Assembly: GCA_964473005.1 (NCBI GenBank) | Contig: CAYYME010000012.1 | Span: 1 to 15,090 of the forward strand | Source of the DNA: JAFCEV01 sp964473005 | GTDB taxonomy: Archaea; Nanobdellota; Nanobdellia; Pacearchaeales; GW2011-AR1 | Length of the DNA stretch: 15,090 nt | Reading direction: 5' to 3' | Part shown: positions 1-6,670 of the stretch, piece by piece | How positions within the stretch are numbered: the stretch's first letter is position 1 | Layout: every line of letters begins with the position of its first letter | Notes under the pieces: generated by a model | Told to the model about the DNA's origin: nothing | Database searches by the model: none | Seen by the model: the letters and a program-made list of their open reading frames with translations, nothing else | Program-made: the position numbers and the translations under genes

Positions 1-20
1 AAAAAATTATTAAAAATGAG
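1..20 (-). terminator. U-rich termination signal after lemA
   Basis: Read on the minus strand, the bases just beyond the lemA stop end in two T runs (TTTTT and TTTTTT separated by AATAA). Archaeal RNA polymerase terminates at such U-rich tracts without needing a hairpin. The context suits a lemA terminator, but in DNA this AT-rich the assignment is only suggestive. Confidence 0.35.
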
Positions 21-38
21 TTTAAATAGTTTTATATC

Positions 39-593
39 CTAAAATTTAACATCAATCTTCTTTTTCTCAGATTCTGCTATTTGAAGATATTCTCTTGCTT
101 TTTTCCCGTATATACTAGCGAAAAATGTTCCGGGAAAGGTCTTGCACAGATTGTTATATGTAAGAATGCTGTCATTGTAATATTGTCTTGAATATGCAAT
201 TTTATCTTCTGTTGCTACAAGTTCTCTTTGTAACTCCAGAAAATTTGTGTTTGCTTTCAAATCAGGATAATTCTCTGCAATAGCAAAAATTGTTTTCAAT
301 GCAGATTCAAGTTTTCTGTCTGCTTTGACTTTTGCCTCAACACCTTTAGCACCAACCAATGCTTTTCTTGCATCTGTAACTGCTTTAATTGCGGCTTTTT
401 CATGCTTCATATACCCCTTGACTGACTCAACCAAATTCGGAATTAAATCAGCTCTTCTTTTTAACTGAACATTAATTTGCGACAAAGAATTGTCTATTCT
501 GTTTCCCAAAATCGCAAACCTGTTGAAATATCCCAGAAAGATAAAAACTAATAAAACCCCTACAATAATTAATACCCATATTAAAGGTGCCAT
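39..593 (-). CDS. lemA: LemA family membrane protein
   Basis: This 184-residue protein has one N-terminal membrane helix (about residues 4-23), followed by a long helical domain. The family core is visible: DNSLSQINVQLKRRADLIPN at about 34-53, then a VESVKGYMKHEK block and a distal ENYPDLKANTNFLELQREL block, as in bacterial and archaeal LemA proteins. Length is normal for the family. LemA proteins are membrane-anchored with the helical domain on one face of the membrane; their molecular role is unclear. The usual bacterial partners (TPM-domain or HtpX genes) are absent here. The start is an ATG with a TTTATAAA box 25.5 nt upstream, shared with the divergent ferredoxin gene. Family assignment is firm; function is unknown. 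Confidence 0.93.
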   Translation of the reverse strand: MAPLIWVLIIVGVLLVFIFLGYFNRFAILGNRIDNSLSQINVQLKRRADLIPNLVESVKGYMKHEKAAIKAVTDARKALVGAKGVEAKVKADRKLESALKTIFAIAENYPDLKANTNFLELQRELVATEDKIAYSRQYYNDSILTYNNLCKTFPGTFFASIYGKKAREYLQIAESEKKKIDVKF

Positions 594-614
594 AATAAGA
601 TAAAAAAAATTAGA

Positions 615-622
615 TTTATAAA
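615..622. promoter_or_regulatory. Shared palindromic TATA box between lemA and ferredoxin
   Basis: TTTATAAA is its own reverse complement. Its centre (618.5) lies exactly 25.5 nt from the first base of the ferredoxin ATG (644) and exactly 25.5 nt from the first base of the lemA ATG (593, minus strand). Archaeal TATA boxes sit about 26 nt before the transcription start, so this one box is placed to direct leaderless transcription both ways. No other TATA-like octamer in the 50-bp gap has correct spacing for either gene. Confidence 0.75.
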
Positions 623-643
623 GTTAATGGAATAAAAAGTAAG

Positions 644-835
644 ATGGTAAAAGTGGACAAAAAGAAGTGCATAGGCTGTGGATTGTGCACTGAACTCTGC
701 CCTGAAGTTTTTGAAATGGGTGATGATGGAAAATCACAAGTCAGGGAAAATGCAAAAAAAGATGCAAAATGCATAAAAGAATCTATTAAAAGTTGTCCTG
801 TTGAAGCTATTGCAGATAATATTAAACTAAGCTAA
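644..835 (+). CDS. Single-cluster [4Fe-4S] ferredoxin
   Basis: A 63-residue ferredoxin of the Thermotoga/Pyrococcus monocluster type. The cluster-binding motif is CIGCGLC at 9-15 (Cys9, Cys12, Cys15) with the fourth ligand Cys51 in SCPVEAI. Cys19 (in ELCP) and Cys43 occupy the positions that form a disulfide in the thermophilic homologues, so a disulfide is possible here (inference from the family). Ligand 12 is Cys, not the Asp seen in Pyrococcus. It is a soluble one-electron carrier; its redox partner cannot be named from this window. The ATG has a TATA box 25.5 nt upstream and no room for a leader. The next gene is PEP synthase on the same strand but with its own promoter. Confidence 0.95.
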   Translation: MVKVDKKKCIGCGLCTELCPEVFEMGDDGKSQVRENAKKDAKCIKESIKSCPVEAIADNIKLS

Positions 836-863
836 TTAAATTAGATCCCTCCAACTAACAATT

Positions 864-885
864 AAAGGTTTTGGACAAAACCTTT
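864..885. repeat. Perfect 9-bp inverted repeat overlapping the ppsA promoter
   Basis: AAAGGTTTT (864-872) and AAAACCTTT (877-885) are perfect inverted arms around GGAC. The right arm runs into the probable ppsA TATA box (883-890), so a protein bound here would compete with TBP/TFB, which suggests an operator. As RNA it forms a 9-bp hairpin 28 nt after the ferredoxin stop, so a role at the ferredoxin mRNA 3' end is the alternative. Confidence 0.6.
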
Positions 886-890
886 ATTAA
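883..890 (+). promoter_or_regulatory. TATA box of ppsA
   Basis: TTTATTAA is centred 25.5 nt before the ppsA ATG at 912, the same spacing as the clear TTTATAAA boxes in this window. It predicts a leaderless ppsA mRNA. The left three bases are shared with the inverted repeat at 864-885. Confidence 0.55.
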
Positions 891-911
891 TTCTTTTAAA
901 TTATTTAATTT

Positions 912-3560
912 ATGTTAGAGAAAAAAGAGGGGGAGATTAAAAAGCCGGATTTTATAAAATGGTTTTCTGAATTAAGCAAAGATTCTGTAAAGAGTGCCGG
1001 GGGCAAGGGTGCAAATCTCGCGGAAATTTATAATTTAAAAGTTCCTGTTCCTCCCGGATTTGTAGTCACAGCACAGGCTTATGATTATTTTATTGAAAAA
1101 GCAGGGCTGAAAGAAAAAATAAAACAGCTTCTTAGCCAGATAAATTATGAAAATACAAAGCAGCTGGAAGATATTACAAAGCAGGTAAGAGAACTAATCC
1201 TAAATTCCAGATTTCCGAAAGAGATGGAGGAAGAAATTCTGGAATCTTACAAAACCCTTGACGCCAGAGAAGAGGATTTAAAGACAGCAACAAATGCACT
1301 CGACATTTTAAAAACTTCAAGAGAACCCCTGTTTGTAGCAGTAAGAAGCAGTGCAACAGCAGAAGATTTGGCAGAAGCGAGTTTTGCCGGACAGCAGGAT
1401 TCTTTTGTGAATATAAGAGGAGATGAAGAATTAATAGAACATATAAAGAAATGCTTTGCTTCTCTATTCACTGCAAGGGCAACTTATTACAGACAGAAGA
1501 AAAAATTCAGGCATGAAGATGTGAGCCTCGCAGTTGTTGTCCAGCAAATGATAAACTCAGACAAATCAGGGGTAATTTTTTCAAAAGACCCTGCGCAGAA
1601 AAATGATAATGTAATAATTGAGGCTGCATGGGGGTTGGGAGAGGGAGTTGTTTCTGGAAGAATAACTCCGGACAAATATGTTATCTCCAAAGAACTGGAA
1701 ATTCTGGACAAAAAAATAGCTGCAAAAAAAGTAGCAATCACCCGTGGAGAAGATGGAAAAAATATTGAAGTGAAGCTTTCAAAAGAAAAATCAGGGGCAC
1801 AGGTTCTCAAAGAGCACGAGATAAAAAAACTTTCAGACATTGCAATAAAACTGGAAGAGCATTACAAAAAACCGCAGGATATAGAATTTGCAATAGAAAA
1901 AGATGAAATATTCGTTGTCCAGACCCGTCCTGTTACAACAATTGAAAAAAGAGCAGAAGAAGGAAAAGAAGTTTATGGGGAAGTCATTTTAACCGGACTC
2001 GCTGCCTCTCCGGGAATTGCTTCAGGAAAAATAAAAATAATAAAAGATATTGCAGATATTTACAAAATACAGCCGGGAGATGTTCTGGTTACAACCATGA
2101 CTAATCCTGATATGGTTGTCTCCATGCAGAAATCTGTTGCAATAGTTACCGACGAAGGAGGACTGACAGCACATGCAGCGATTGTATCACGGGAAATGGG
2201 AATTCCTGCTGTTGTCGGAACACAGGAAGCAACAAGAAAATTAAAAGAGGGGGAGATTATAACTGTCGACGGTTCAACAGGAAAAATCTACAAAGGAAAA
2301 ATATCAGAAACAATACAAAAAGAGATTCTGCCTGTAACTGCAGAAACAAAAACAGAAATAAAGATTATGGTTGATTTGCCGAGTTTCGCCCAGCGTGCAG
2401 CAAAAACAAAAATAAAGAAAGTGGGCTTGACGAGAATAGAAGGAATAATTGCAGAATCAGGAAAACATCCGGAATATTTCTTAAAGCAAAACAAAATTCA
2501 GGATTATGAAGATATCATTTTCAGAGGAATTAAGGGAATTGCAAAATATTTTGAGGAATTATGGATAAGAACTTCTGATATAAGGAGTGATGAATTTGGA
2601 AGTTTAGAAGGGGCGCCTGAAGACAAAGAGGCAAACCCCATGCTGGGCATGCACGGAATCAGGTATGGAATTGCAAATCCGGAAATTCTTAAAGCAGAAC
2701 TAAAGGCAATGAAAAAAATTTCAGATGAGGGAAAAACAATCGGGATTATGATGCCACAGATAATTTCAGTGGATGAACTGAAAAAAGTAAAAGAGTTTCT
2801 CAAAGAGATAAACTTTACAAAAGCGAAAGTCGGAATTATGATTGAAACACCTGCAGCAGTTCAGCTAATAAGGGAATTCTGCGAAGAAGGAATTAATTTC
2901 ATTTCATTCGGAACAAATGACTTAACCCAGTATATGCTTGCGCTGGACAGGGGAAACGAGAAAGTTCAGCACCTCTACAACGAAATGCATCCTGCGATTC
3001 TTTATCAGCTGGAGTATGTCATAAGAGTTTGCAGGAAAAATAAAGTTGAAACAAGCATCTGCGGGCAGGCAGGAAGCAGAAAAGAGATGGTTAAATTTCT
3101 GGTTGAAAAAGGAATTGACAGCATAAGCGTTAATGCCGATGCAGCAAAGGAAATTTCAGAATATGTTGCAGAACTTGAAAAAAGATTAATAAAAGGAACA
3201 GACAAAGAACCTCGGCAATATAATCCGGACAAAGAAGATGAATTAATTCATAAAAATAAAGTTAAGAATAAAGGTATTATTAATGAAAGTAATGATAATA
3301 AAACTGGCTTGGTAGAGGAGGAAAGCAGGTATGACTCTCAAGAAGATTTTGTCAGACCGCAGAAAATTTCCGAAGAAGAAGGGCCGGAAATAAAAGGGGC
3401 AGGCAAACTCAGACAATCCGATGAGCAGATAAAAAAAGATATTAAAACAATTGAACAGGAAAAAAAAGAATATCTAAAGGAGCATCCTGAAGAACGTGAT
3501 GAAGAACCTGAATTTAAAAGCCAGAAAGAAATCAATGAAGAAGTCCTGGATATTTTCTAA
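912..3560 (+). CDS. ppsA: Phosphoenolpyruvate synthase (pyruvate, water dikinase) with extra C-terminal tail
   Basis: Catalyses pyruvate + ATP + water to PEP + AMP + phosphate, the gluconeogenic entry step in the cytoplasm; in some archaea it may run toward pyruvate. Domains in order: ATP-grasp nucleotide-binding domain at about 18-345 (SAGGKGANLAE at 28-38, VAVRSSATAEDLAEASFAGQ at 142-161, QTRPV at 337-341), swivelling phosphohistidine domain at about 360-460 with GGLTAHAAIVSRE and catalytic His421, and PEP/pyruvate TIM-barrel at about 480-760 with GIMIETPAA, SFGTNDLTQY and SICGQAGS carrying catalytic Cys717. All key residues are present. The core ends near 760; residues 763-882 are a Lys/Glu-rich tail with no recognised domain, making it about 90 residues longer than the E. 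coli enzyme. The gene is preceded by its own TATA box and an operator-like inverted repeat. Confidence 0.96.
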   Translation: MLEKKEGEIKKPDFIKWFSELSKDSVKSAGGKGANLAEIYNLKVPVPPGFVVTAQAYDYFIEKAGLKEKIKQLLSQINYENTKQLEDITKQVRELILNSRFPKEMEEEILESYKTLDAREEDLKTATNALDILKTSREPLFVAVRSSATAEDLAEASFAGQQDSFVNIRGDEELIEHIKKCFASLFTARATYYRQKKKFRHEDVSLAVVVQQMINSDKSGVIFSKDPAQKNDNVIIEAAWGLGEGVVSGRITPDKYVISKELEILDKKIAAKKVAITRGEDGKNIEVKLSKEKSGAQVLKEHEIKKLSDIAIKLEEHYKKPQDIEFAIEKDEIFVVQTRPVTTIEKRAEEGKEVYGEVILTGLAASPGIASGKIKIIKDIADIYKIQPGDVLVTTMTNPDMVVSMQKSVAIVTDEGGLTAHAAIVSREMGIPAVVGTQEATRKLKEGEIITVDGSTGKIYKGKISETIQKEILPVTAETKTEIKIMVDLPSFAQRAAKTKIKKVGLTRIEGIIAESGKHPEYFLKQNKIQDYEDIIFRGIKGIAKYFEELWIRTSDIRSDEFGSLEGAPEDKEANPMLGMHGIRYGIANPEILKAELKAMKKISDEGKTIGIMMPQIISVDELKKVKEFLKEINFTKAKVGIMIETPAAVQLIREFCEEGINFISFGTNDLTQYMLALDRGNEKVQHLYNEMHPAILYQLEYVIRVCRKNKVETSICGQAGSRKEMVKFLVEKGIDSISVNADAAKEISEYVAELEKRLIKGTDKEPRQYNPDKEDELIHKNKVKNKGIINESNDNKTGLVEEESRYDSQEDFVRPQKISEEEGPEIKGAGKLRQSDEQIKKDIKTIEQEKKEYLKEHPEERDEEPEFKSQKEINEEVLDIF

Positions 3561-3563
3561 ATA

Positions 3564-3571
3564 TTTATAAA
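3564..3571 (+). promoter_or_regulatory. TATA box of the 3593-4802 gene pair
   Basis: TTTATAAA starts 4 nt after the ppsA stop codon and is centred 25.5 nt before the ATG at 3593. It gives the pair its own leaderless promoter despite the short gap to ppsA. Confidence 0.65.
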
Positions 3572-3592
3572 TTATAAAATCCTCTCAGAAAG

Positions 3593-4123
3593 ATGAAAAA
3601 AAAGAAAAAAGCATCTGCAAAAAAAAAGAATTCTCCTGTTAAAAAAATTCCCAGGGAATCTCCCCTTCCAAAAAGTGAAGTTAAAGTGGAGCATCTGCTC
3701 ATAGAAAATTTTGTATCTCTCCAGAAAGTTATGGTAAATCTCTCTTCTAAATTTGATACTCTCTCCAGCAGGATATCAAAACTTCTCGATGTATTTGAAA
3801 TTTCTGCAAAAGCTCTTGCTGAAAAAGATTTTAATCTGGAAAAAGATACAAAAGACACTGAAAAAATTCTCAAAAGAGTGGATAATCTTTCAGAACAAAA
3901 CAAAATAATCGCGAGAGGGTTGACTTTGATGAATGACAAGCTTTCTGAAGAGCCAAGAGTCTCTGCACCAAAAAGATTTCCTTCCCAGAATCCCCCAACG
4001 CAAAAGATGCCTCTAAAAGCAATTCCAGGACAAAATGTAATTCCTGTAAGCTCAGAATTTGAAGGTTATGAAAAATCAATTTCTTCCACTAAACCAGAAT
4101 TCAAAAAGCTGCCAAAAATTTAG
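3593..4123 (+). CDS. Lys-rich coiled-coil protein, function unknown
   Basis: A 176-residue soluble protein I cannot assign to a named family. The first 20 residues are almost all Lys, Ser, Ala and Pro (a strongly basic tail that could bind nucleic acid or membrane). A central helical region (about 33-120) has hydrophobic spacing suited to a coiled coil (FVSLQKVMVNLSSKFDTL, then VDNLSEQNKIIARGLTLM). The C-terminal 50 residues are Pro/Lys/Ser-rich and probably disordered. Similar short proteins with this helical core appear to occur in other DPANN archaea (recollection, not searched). It has its own TATA box and is followed 1 nt after its stop by the next gene, so the two are very probably co-transcribed and may act together. 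Confidence 0.75.
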   Translation: MKKKKKASAKKKNSPVKKIPRESPLPKSEVKVEHLLIENFVSLQKVMVNLSSKFDTLSSRISKLLDVFEISAKALAEKDFNLEKDTKDTEKILKRVDNLSEQNKIIARGLTLMNDKLSEEPRVSAPKRFPSQNPPTQKMPLKAIPGQNVIPVSSEFEGYEKSISSTKPEFKKLPKI

Positions 4124-4124
4124 G

Positions 4125-4802
4125 ATGCTGAATCAAACTTCTAAGTCTTTCAGAAAACTTTTTCTGCTTCAATTTACAAAAGAATTAATCAGAAGCACTG
4201 GAGCAGGAGAAATTTTCAAATTAGAACAGGTGCTGAAAGACAAGAAAGAACAGCAGAGGAAATCAGTCCAAGAAAAACAAACCAGGGAGAAAATTGACGA
4301 AATAATAAAAGAAAAAGAAAGAGAACTGGATTTTATAAAAAAAGAATCTGAAGAAAGAATTCCGATTGCCAGAAGAATTACAGGAGAAAGGAGAAATCTG
4401 CCCCCGCCAAGAAAATTTGTCTTAAGAATTCCTGAACCAAGACTTCCTGAAACATTTAATTACCTAAAACCCACCCCCACAAAAACTGAAATAAACCTTG
4501 GCAAGTTAAACCCCCTTATAAAAGACCCCCTGGTAAAAGTCATAGAGTGCAACGGTCCTGATGAGCACATTATAGTCGTGGGAAGCATGGGAACAAAACC
4601 CACAGGAATAATTCTGAACAAAGAAGAAGTGGATGATATAATAATAAGATTTTCAGATGCTTCAAAAATTCCTATTCATGAGGGTGTTTTCAAAGTGGCT
4701 ACCGGAAGATTAATTTTATCTGCAATAGTCTCGGAAATTGTCGGTTCAAAATTCATAATCAAAAAGATGATGTATTATCCGGGATTTGGACCTGTTGATT
4801 AA
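4125..4802 (+). CDS. Protein with secretion-ATPase (VirB11/GspE) N-terminal-like domain but no ATPase core
   Basis: I chose the ATG at 4125, one base after the upstream stop, giving 225 residues; in-frame TTG (4059) and ATG (4068) codons further upstream would overlap the previous gene. Residues 1-90 are a highly charged helix, probably coiled coil, followed by a Pro-rich linker (93-122). Residues 126-216 resemble the N-terminal domain of VirB11/CpaF/GspE secretion ATPases: LIKDPLVKVIECNGPD (131-146), a short hairpin, ILNKEEVDDIIIRFSDASK (163-181) and a closing VGSKFIIKKM (206-215), which matches the position of GSxFTIRKF in those ATPases. The RecA core with Walker A and B motifs that should follow is missing: the protein ends ten residues later. 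It may be a regulatory or structural remnant domain. The homology is by eye only. Confidence 0.7.
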   Translation: MLNQTSKSFRKLFLLQFTKELIRSTGAGEIFKLEQVLKDKKEQQRKSVQEKQTREKIDEIIKEKERELDFIKKESEERIPIARRITGERRNLPPPRKFVLRIPEPRLPETFNYLKPTPTKTEINLGKLNPLIKDPLVKVIECNGPDEHIIVVGSMGTKPTGIILNKEEVDDIIIRFSDASKIPIHEGVFKVATGRLILSAIVSEIVGSKFIIKKMMYYPGFGPVD

Positions 4803-5015
4803 TTATTCAAATAAATCGTTTGGATTATTTAGTATATAATTAAGTAATATTTTTAGTTAACTTTAACATCTGCCACCATAATAATCATTTATTATCCTCT
4901 TAAGTAATTTACACCTCATTAACCAATATCTTCTGCCACAATAACAAATATCTTTTCAGTTATATCTGCTAAATAGGGCAATATATTAACTTCAACACCA
5001 CATTAACAGAAATTA
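4803..5015. other. AT-rich gap between convergent genes
   Basis: 213 bp between the stop of the 4125-4802 gene and the stop of the minus-strand gene at 5016. It has no open frame of note and no TATA box with a start at the right distance. Two loosely similar stretches contain TCTGCCAC (near 4870 and 4931), each followed by an A/T-rich run. Several short T runs on each strand could terminate the two convergent transcripts. I see nothing else in it. Confidence 0.5.
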
Positions 5016-6593
5016 TTAATATTCCCCTTTCCCAATCTCAACCTGTTCAGGAATTATCTTCTCAGCCAGAATAGTTTTGACAATTTCTTTTTTCCACCTG
5101 ATTATATCTGCTTCCATTTGCAATTTAAGAATACTTTCATCTTGAGGGTAATCATAAGAATATTCTATTTTATATCCTCCAAATTCATATCCCCTAATTA
5201 ATCTCCTGTTAAAAATTTCAGAACGTATTGTTGTTACAGGACTATCTCCAAAATTCTCTGAAAGAACAGTTTTTTCTTCTTCAGTCAAAAATAATTTTTC
5301 AGGCTCTGTTTTCTGCTCTGTGATATTTAATGTTTGATTCTGTTCTGTAATATTTGATGTTTGATTCTGCTCTAGGGTGGACTCTGCTTTTCCATTTTCC
5401 AAATCAACATCAAGCAAAATAATTTCTTTTTCCTCATAAACCAGACTGATTTTTAGTTCTTTTCCTGTTCTCAGATTTAAATCAGCCAAATCAATCACTA
5501 AAATTTTTCTGCTGTTACCAAGATATTCTTCACCAAAGCCATTTTTTCGCTCACCATAATCTGTAGTAACAATAACCTGATTATTTTCAGTTTTAACCTT
5601 AATTGTATCATCAGGCAATTCCTGTGAATCTGTTCTTACGCTCTTTGGCTTTAATTCTGCACTTTGCCCTTCTTTCAGCTCATAAACAAAGGGGGAATCA
5701 GCAGAAACTTCCCCATTAATTTCTGTTTCTAATTCCATAACCACCCTGCCTGTCATTCCAAAGTTTTTAAAAAATCTTGCTATAACTCCGCCGGTAATTG
5801 GCGCAGGCTCAGATATTGGTTCTTCTGCAGCAGATGTTTCTGTCTCTTCAGCTGCAGTTTCCGTGATTTCTGTCTGCTCAACCGGTTCTATAACTTCCTC
5901 AGCAGGATTTTCTTCAGATGTGATTTGATTTTCTGTTTTGTTTTCTTCTACAATATCTACTGTTTCATTTTGTTCTGGAACATTCAATGTTTCGTTTTGC
6001 TCTGGAGTTGCAGTGGTTTCATTCTGCCCTGTAATATTTAATGTTTCGTTCTGCTCTGGGATTGGTGGGCTTGGTTCTGTCTCTCCTGATTCCTGCGAAT
6101 TATAAACTTCCAAAGTAAAATAAACAGGATAAAAAATTTCAAGTACTCCCTCTTTTCCATAACCTGAACCATTTCCTGAAATAGCCTGCCCTTCCACATA
6201 AAAATTTCCTTCAACAGGTTCTTCAGAAATAAGTTCCTGCAAAGAATATTCATACTTATTTTCCCCAGATTCAAAAATTAGTTTTGAGGAAGCAGGCATA
6301 AATTCCCCTTCCTTCAAAGAAAGTTCCAGATTTCCTTTGAGAGGTTCCCCCTCCTTGTAATCTGCATGTATATTCAGAATTGCTCTTCCTGAAATTCCCT
6401 TATTAAAAACAATTCCTAAAATAAAAGCAGTCAGAAGAAAGATTCCAAGAATTATAAAAAGAATTTTCCTATATTCAATCTGTCTGTGAGGTCCTCTATA
6501 TTCTGATACAACTTTTCCATCCACACGCTTGCTGTGATAAATATAGGGTCCGTAAACCTTACCGCCTTTTTCAATATATTTCTTATAAACCAT
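5016..6593 (-). CDS. Single-pass surface protein with N-glycosylation sequon repeats
   Basis: 525 residues, no named family. A short cytoplasmic segment (1-42) contains GGKVYGPYIYHSKRVDGKVV, a motif of the form G-K-x-Y-G-P-Y-x-Y seen at the start of other DPANN surface proteins (recollection). One membrane helix follows at about 44-63, with basic residues before it, so the rest should be outside. The exterior has a beta-rich domain (about 70-165), a sequon-repeat linker (179-223), an acidic Glu/Thr/Ala segment (224-263), a second beta-rich domain (about 285-400), a second sequon repeat (407-424) and a C-terminal domain (435-525). Eleven N-x-S/T sequons lie outside (N141, 182, 186, 191, 200, 209, 218, 410, 414, 419, 423). 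It reads as an envelope-anchored, probably heavily glycosylated stalk with globular domains. The ligand or partner is unknown. Confidence 0.8.
   Translation of the reverse strand: MVYKKYIEKGGKVYGPYIYHSKRVDGKVVSEYRGPHRQIEYRKILFIILGIFLLTAFILGIVFNKGISGRAILNIHADYKEGEPLKGNLELSLKEGEFMPASSKLIFESGENKYEYSLQELISEEPVEGNFYVEGQAISGNGSGYGKEGVLEIFYPVYFTLEVYNSQESGETEPSPPIPEQNETLNITGQNETTATPEQNETLNVPEQNETVDIVEENKTENQITSEENPAEEVIEPVEQTEITETAAEETETSAAEEPISEPAPITGGVIARFFKNFGMTGRVVMELETEINGEVSADSPFVYELKEGQSAELKPKSVRTDSQELPDDTIKVKTENNQVIVTTDYGERKNGFGEEYLGNSRKILVIDLADLNLRTGKELKISLVYEEKEIILLDVDLENGKAESTLEQNQTSNITEQNQTLNITEQKTEPEKLFLTEEEKTVLSENFGDSPVTTIRSEIFNRRLIRGYEFGGYKIEYSYDYPQDESILKLQMEADIIRWKKEIVKTILAEKIIPEQVEIGKGEY
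5322..5375 (-). repeat. Second sequon repeat block, two 27-bp units
   Basis: Two tandem 27-bp units encode LEQNQTSNI and TEQNQTLNI (residues 407-424 of the surface protein). The DNA of adjacent copies differs at only about three positions, which points to recent duplication. A degenerate third unit (TEQKTEPEK) follows in the protein. Confidence 0.75.
5925..6059 (-). repeat. First sequon repeat block, five 27-bp units
   Basis: Five consecutive 9-residue units (179-223): PEQNETLNI, TGQNETTAT, PEQNETLNV, PEQNETVDI and VEENKTENQ. Each carries N-x-T at unit positions 4-6. The same unit type recurs at 5322-5375, on the far side of a globular domain. Confidence 0.8.
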
Positions 6594-6622
6594 TGTAAGT
6601 AACTAATTTGTAAGTAACTAAT
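6593..6622 (-). repeat. Perfect 15-bp tandem repeat at the start of the surface-protein gene
   Basis: TTGTAAGTAACTAAT occurs twice with no spacer (6593-6607 and 6608-6622, plus-strand reading). The first copy reaches the first base of the ATG on the minus strand. The repeat fills the leader region, so copy number would change the spacing between promoter and start codon. Confidence 0.85.
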
Positions 6623-6647
6623 AATTAAACAAGGGAATATATTTAAA
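6620..6647 (-). promoter_or_regulatory. Probable promoter region of the surface-protein gene
   Basis: On the minus strand two TATA-like stretches lie here: TTTAATTATT (6619-6628) and TTTAAATATATT (6636-6647). Neither has the 25.5-nt spacing of the other genes. The nearer would leave a leader of about 5 nt and the farther about 23 nt. The 15-bp duplication immediately downstream may have shifted the spacing. Confidence 0.35.
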
Positions 6648-6670
6648 GGTTTCTCACTTACTAATTCTAA

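Noticed and set aside
4059..4124. TTG or internal ATG start for the secretion-ATPase-like protein
   Set aside because: It would overlap the upstream gene by about 60 bases; the ATG at 4125 directly follows the upstream stop and loses no conserved sequence.
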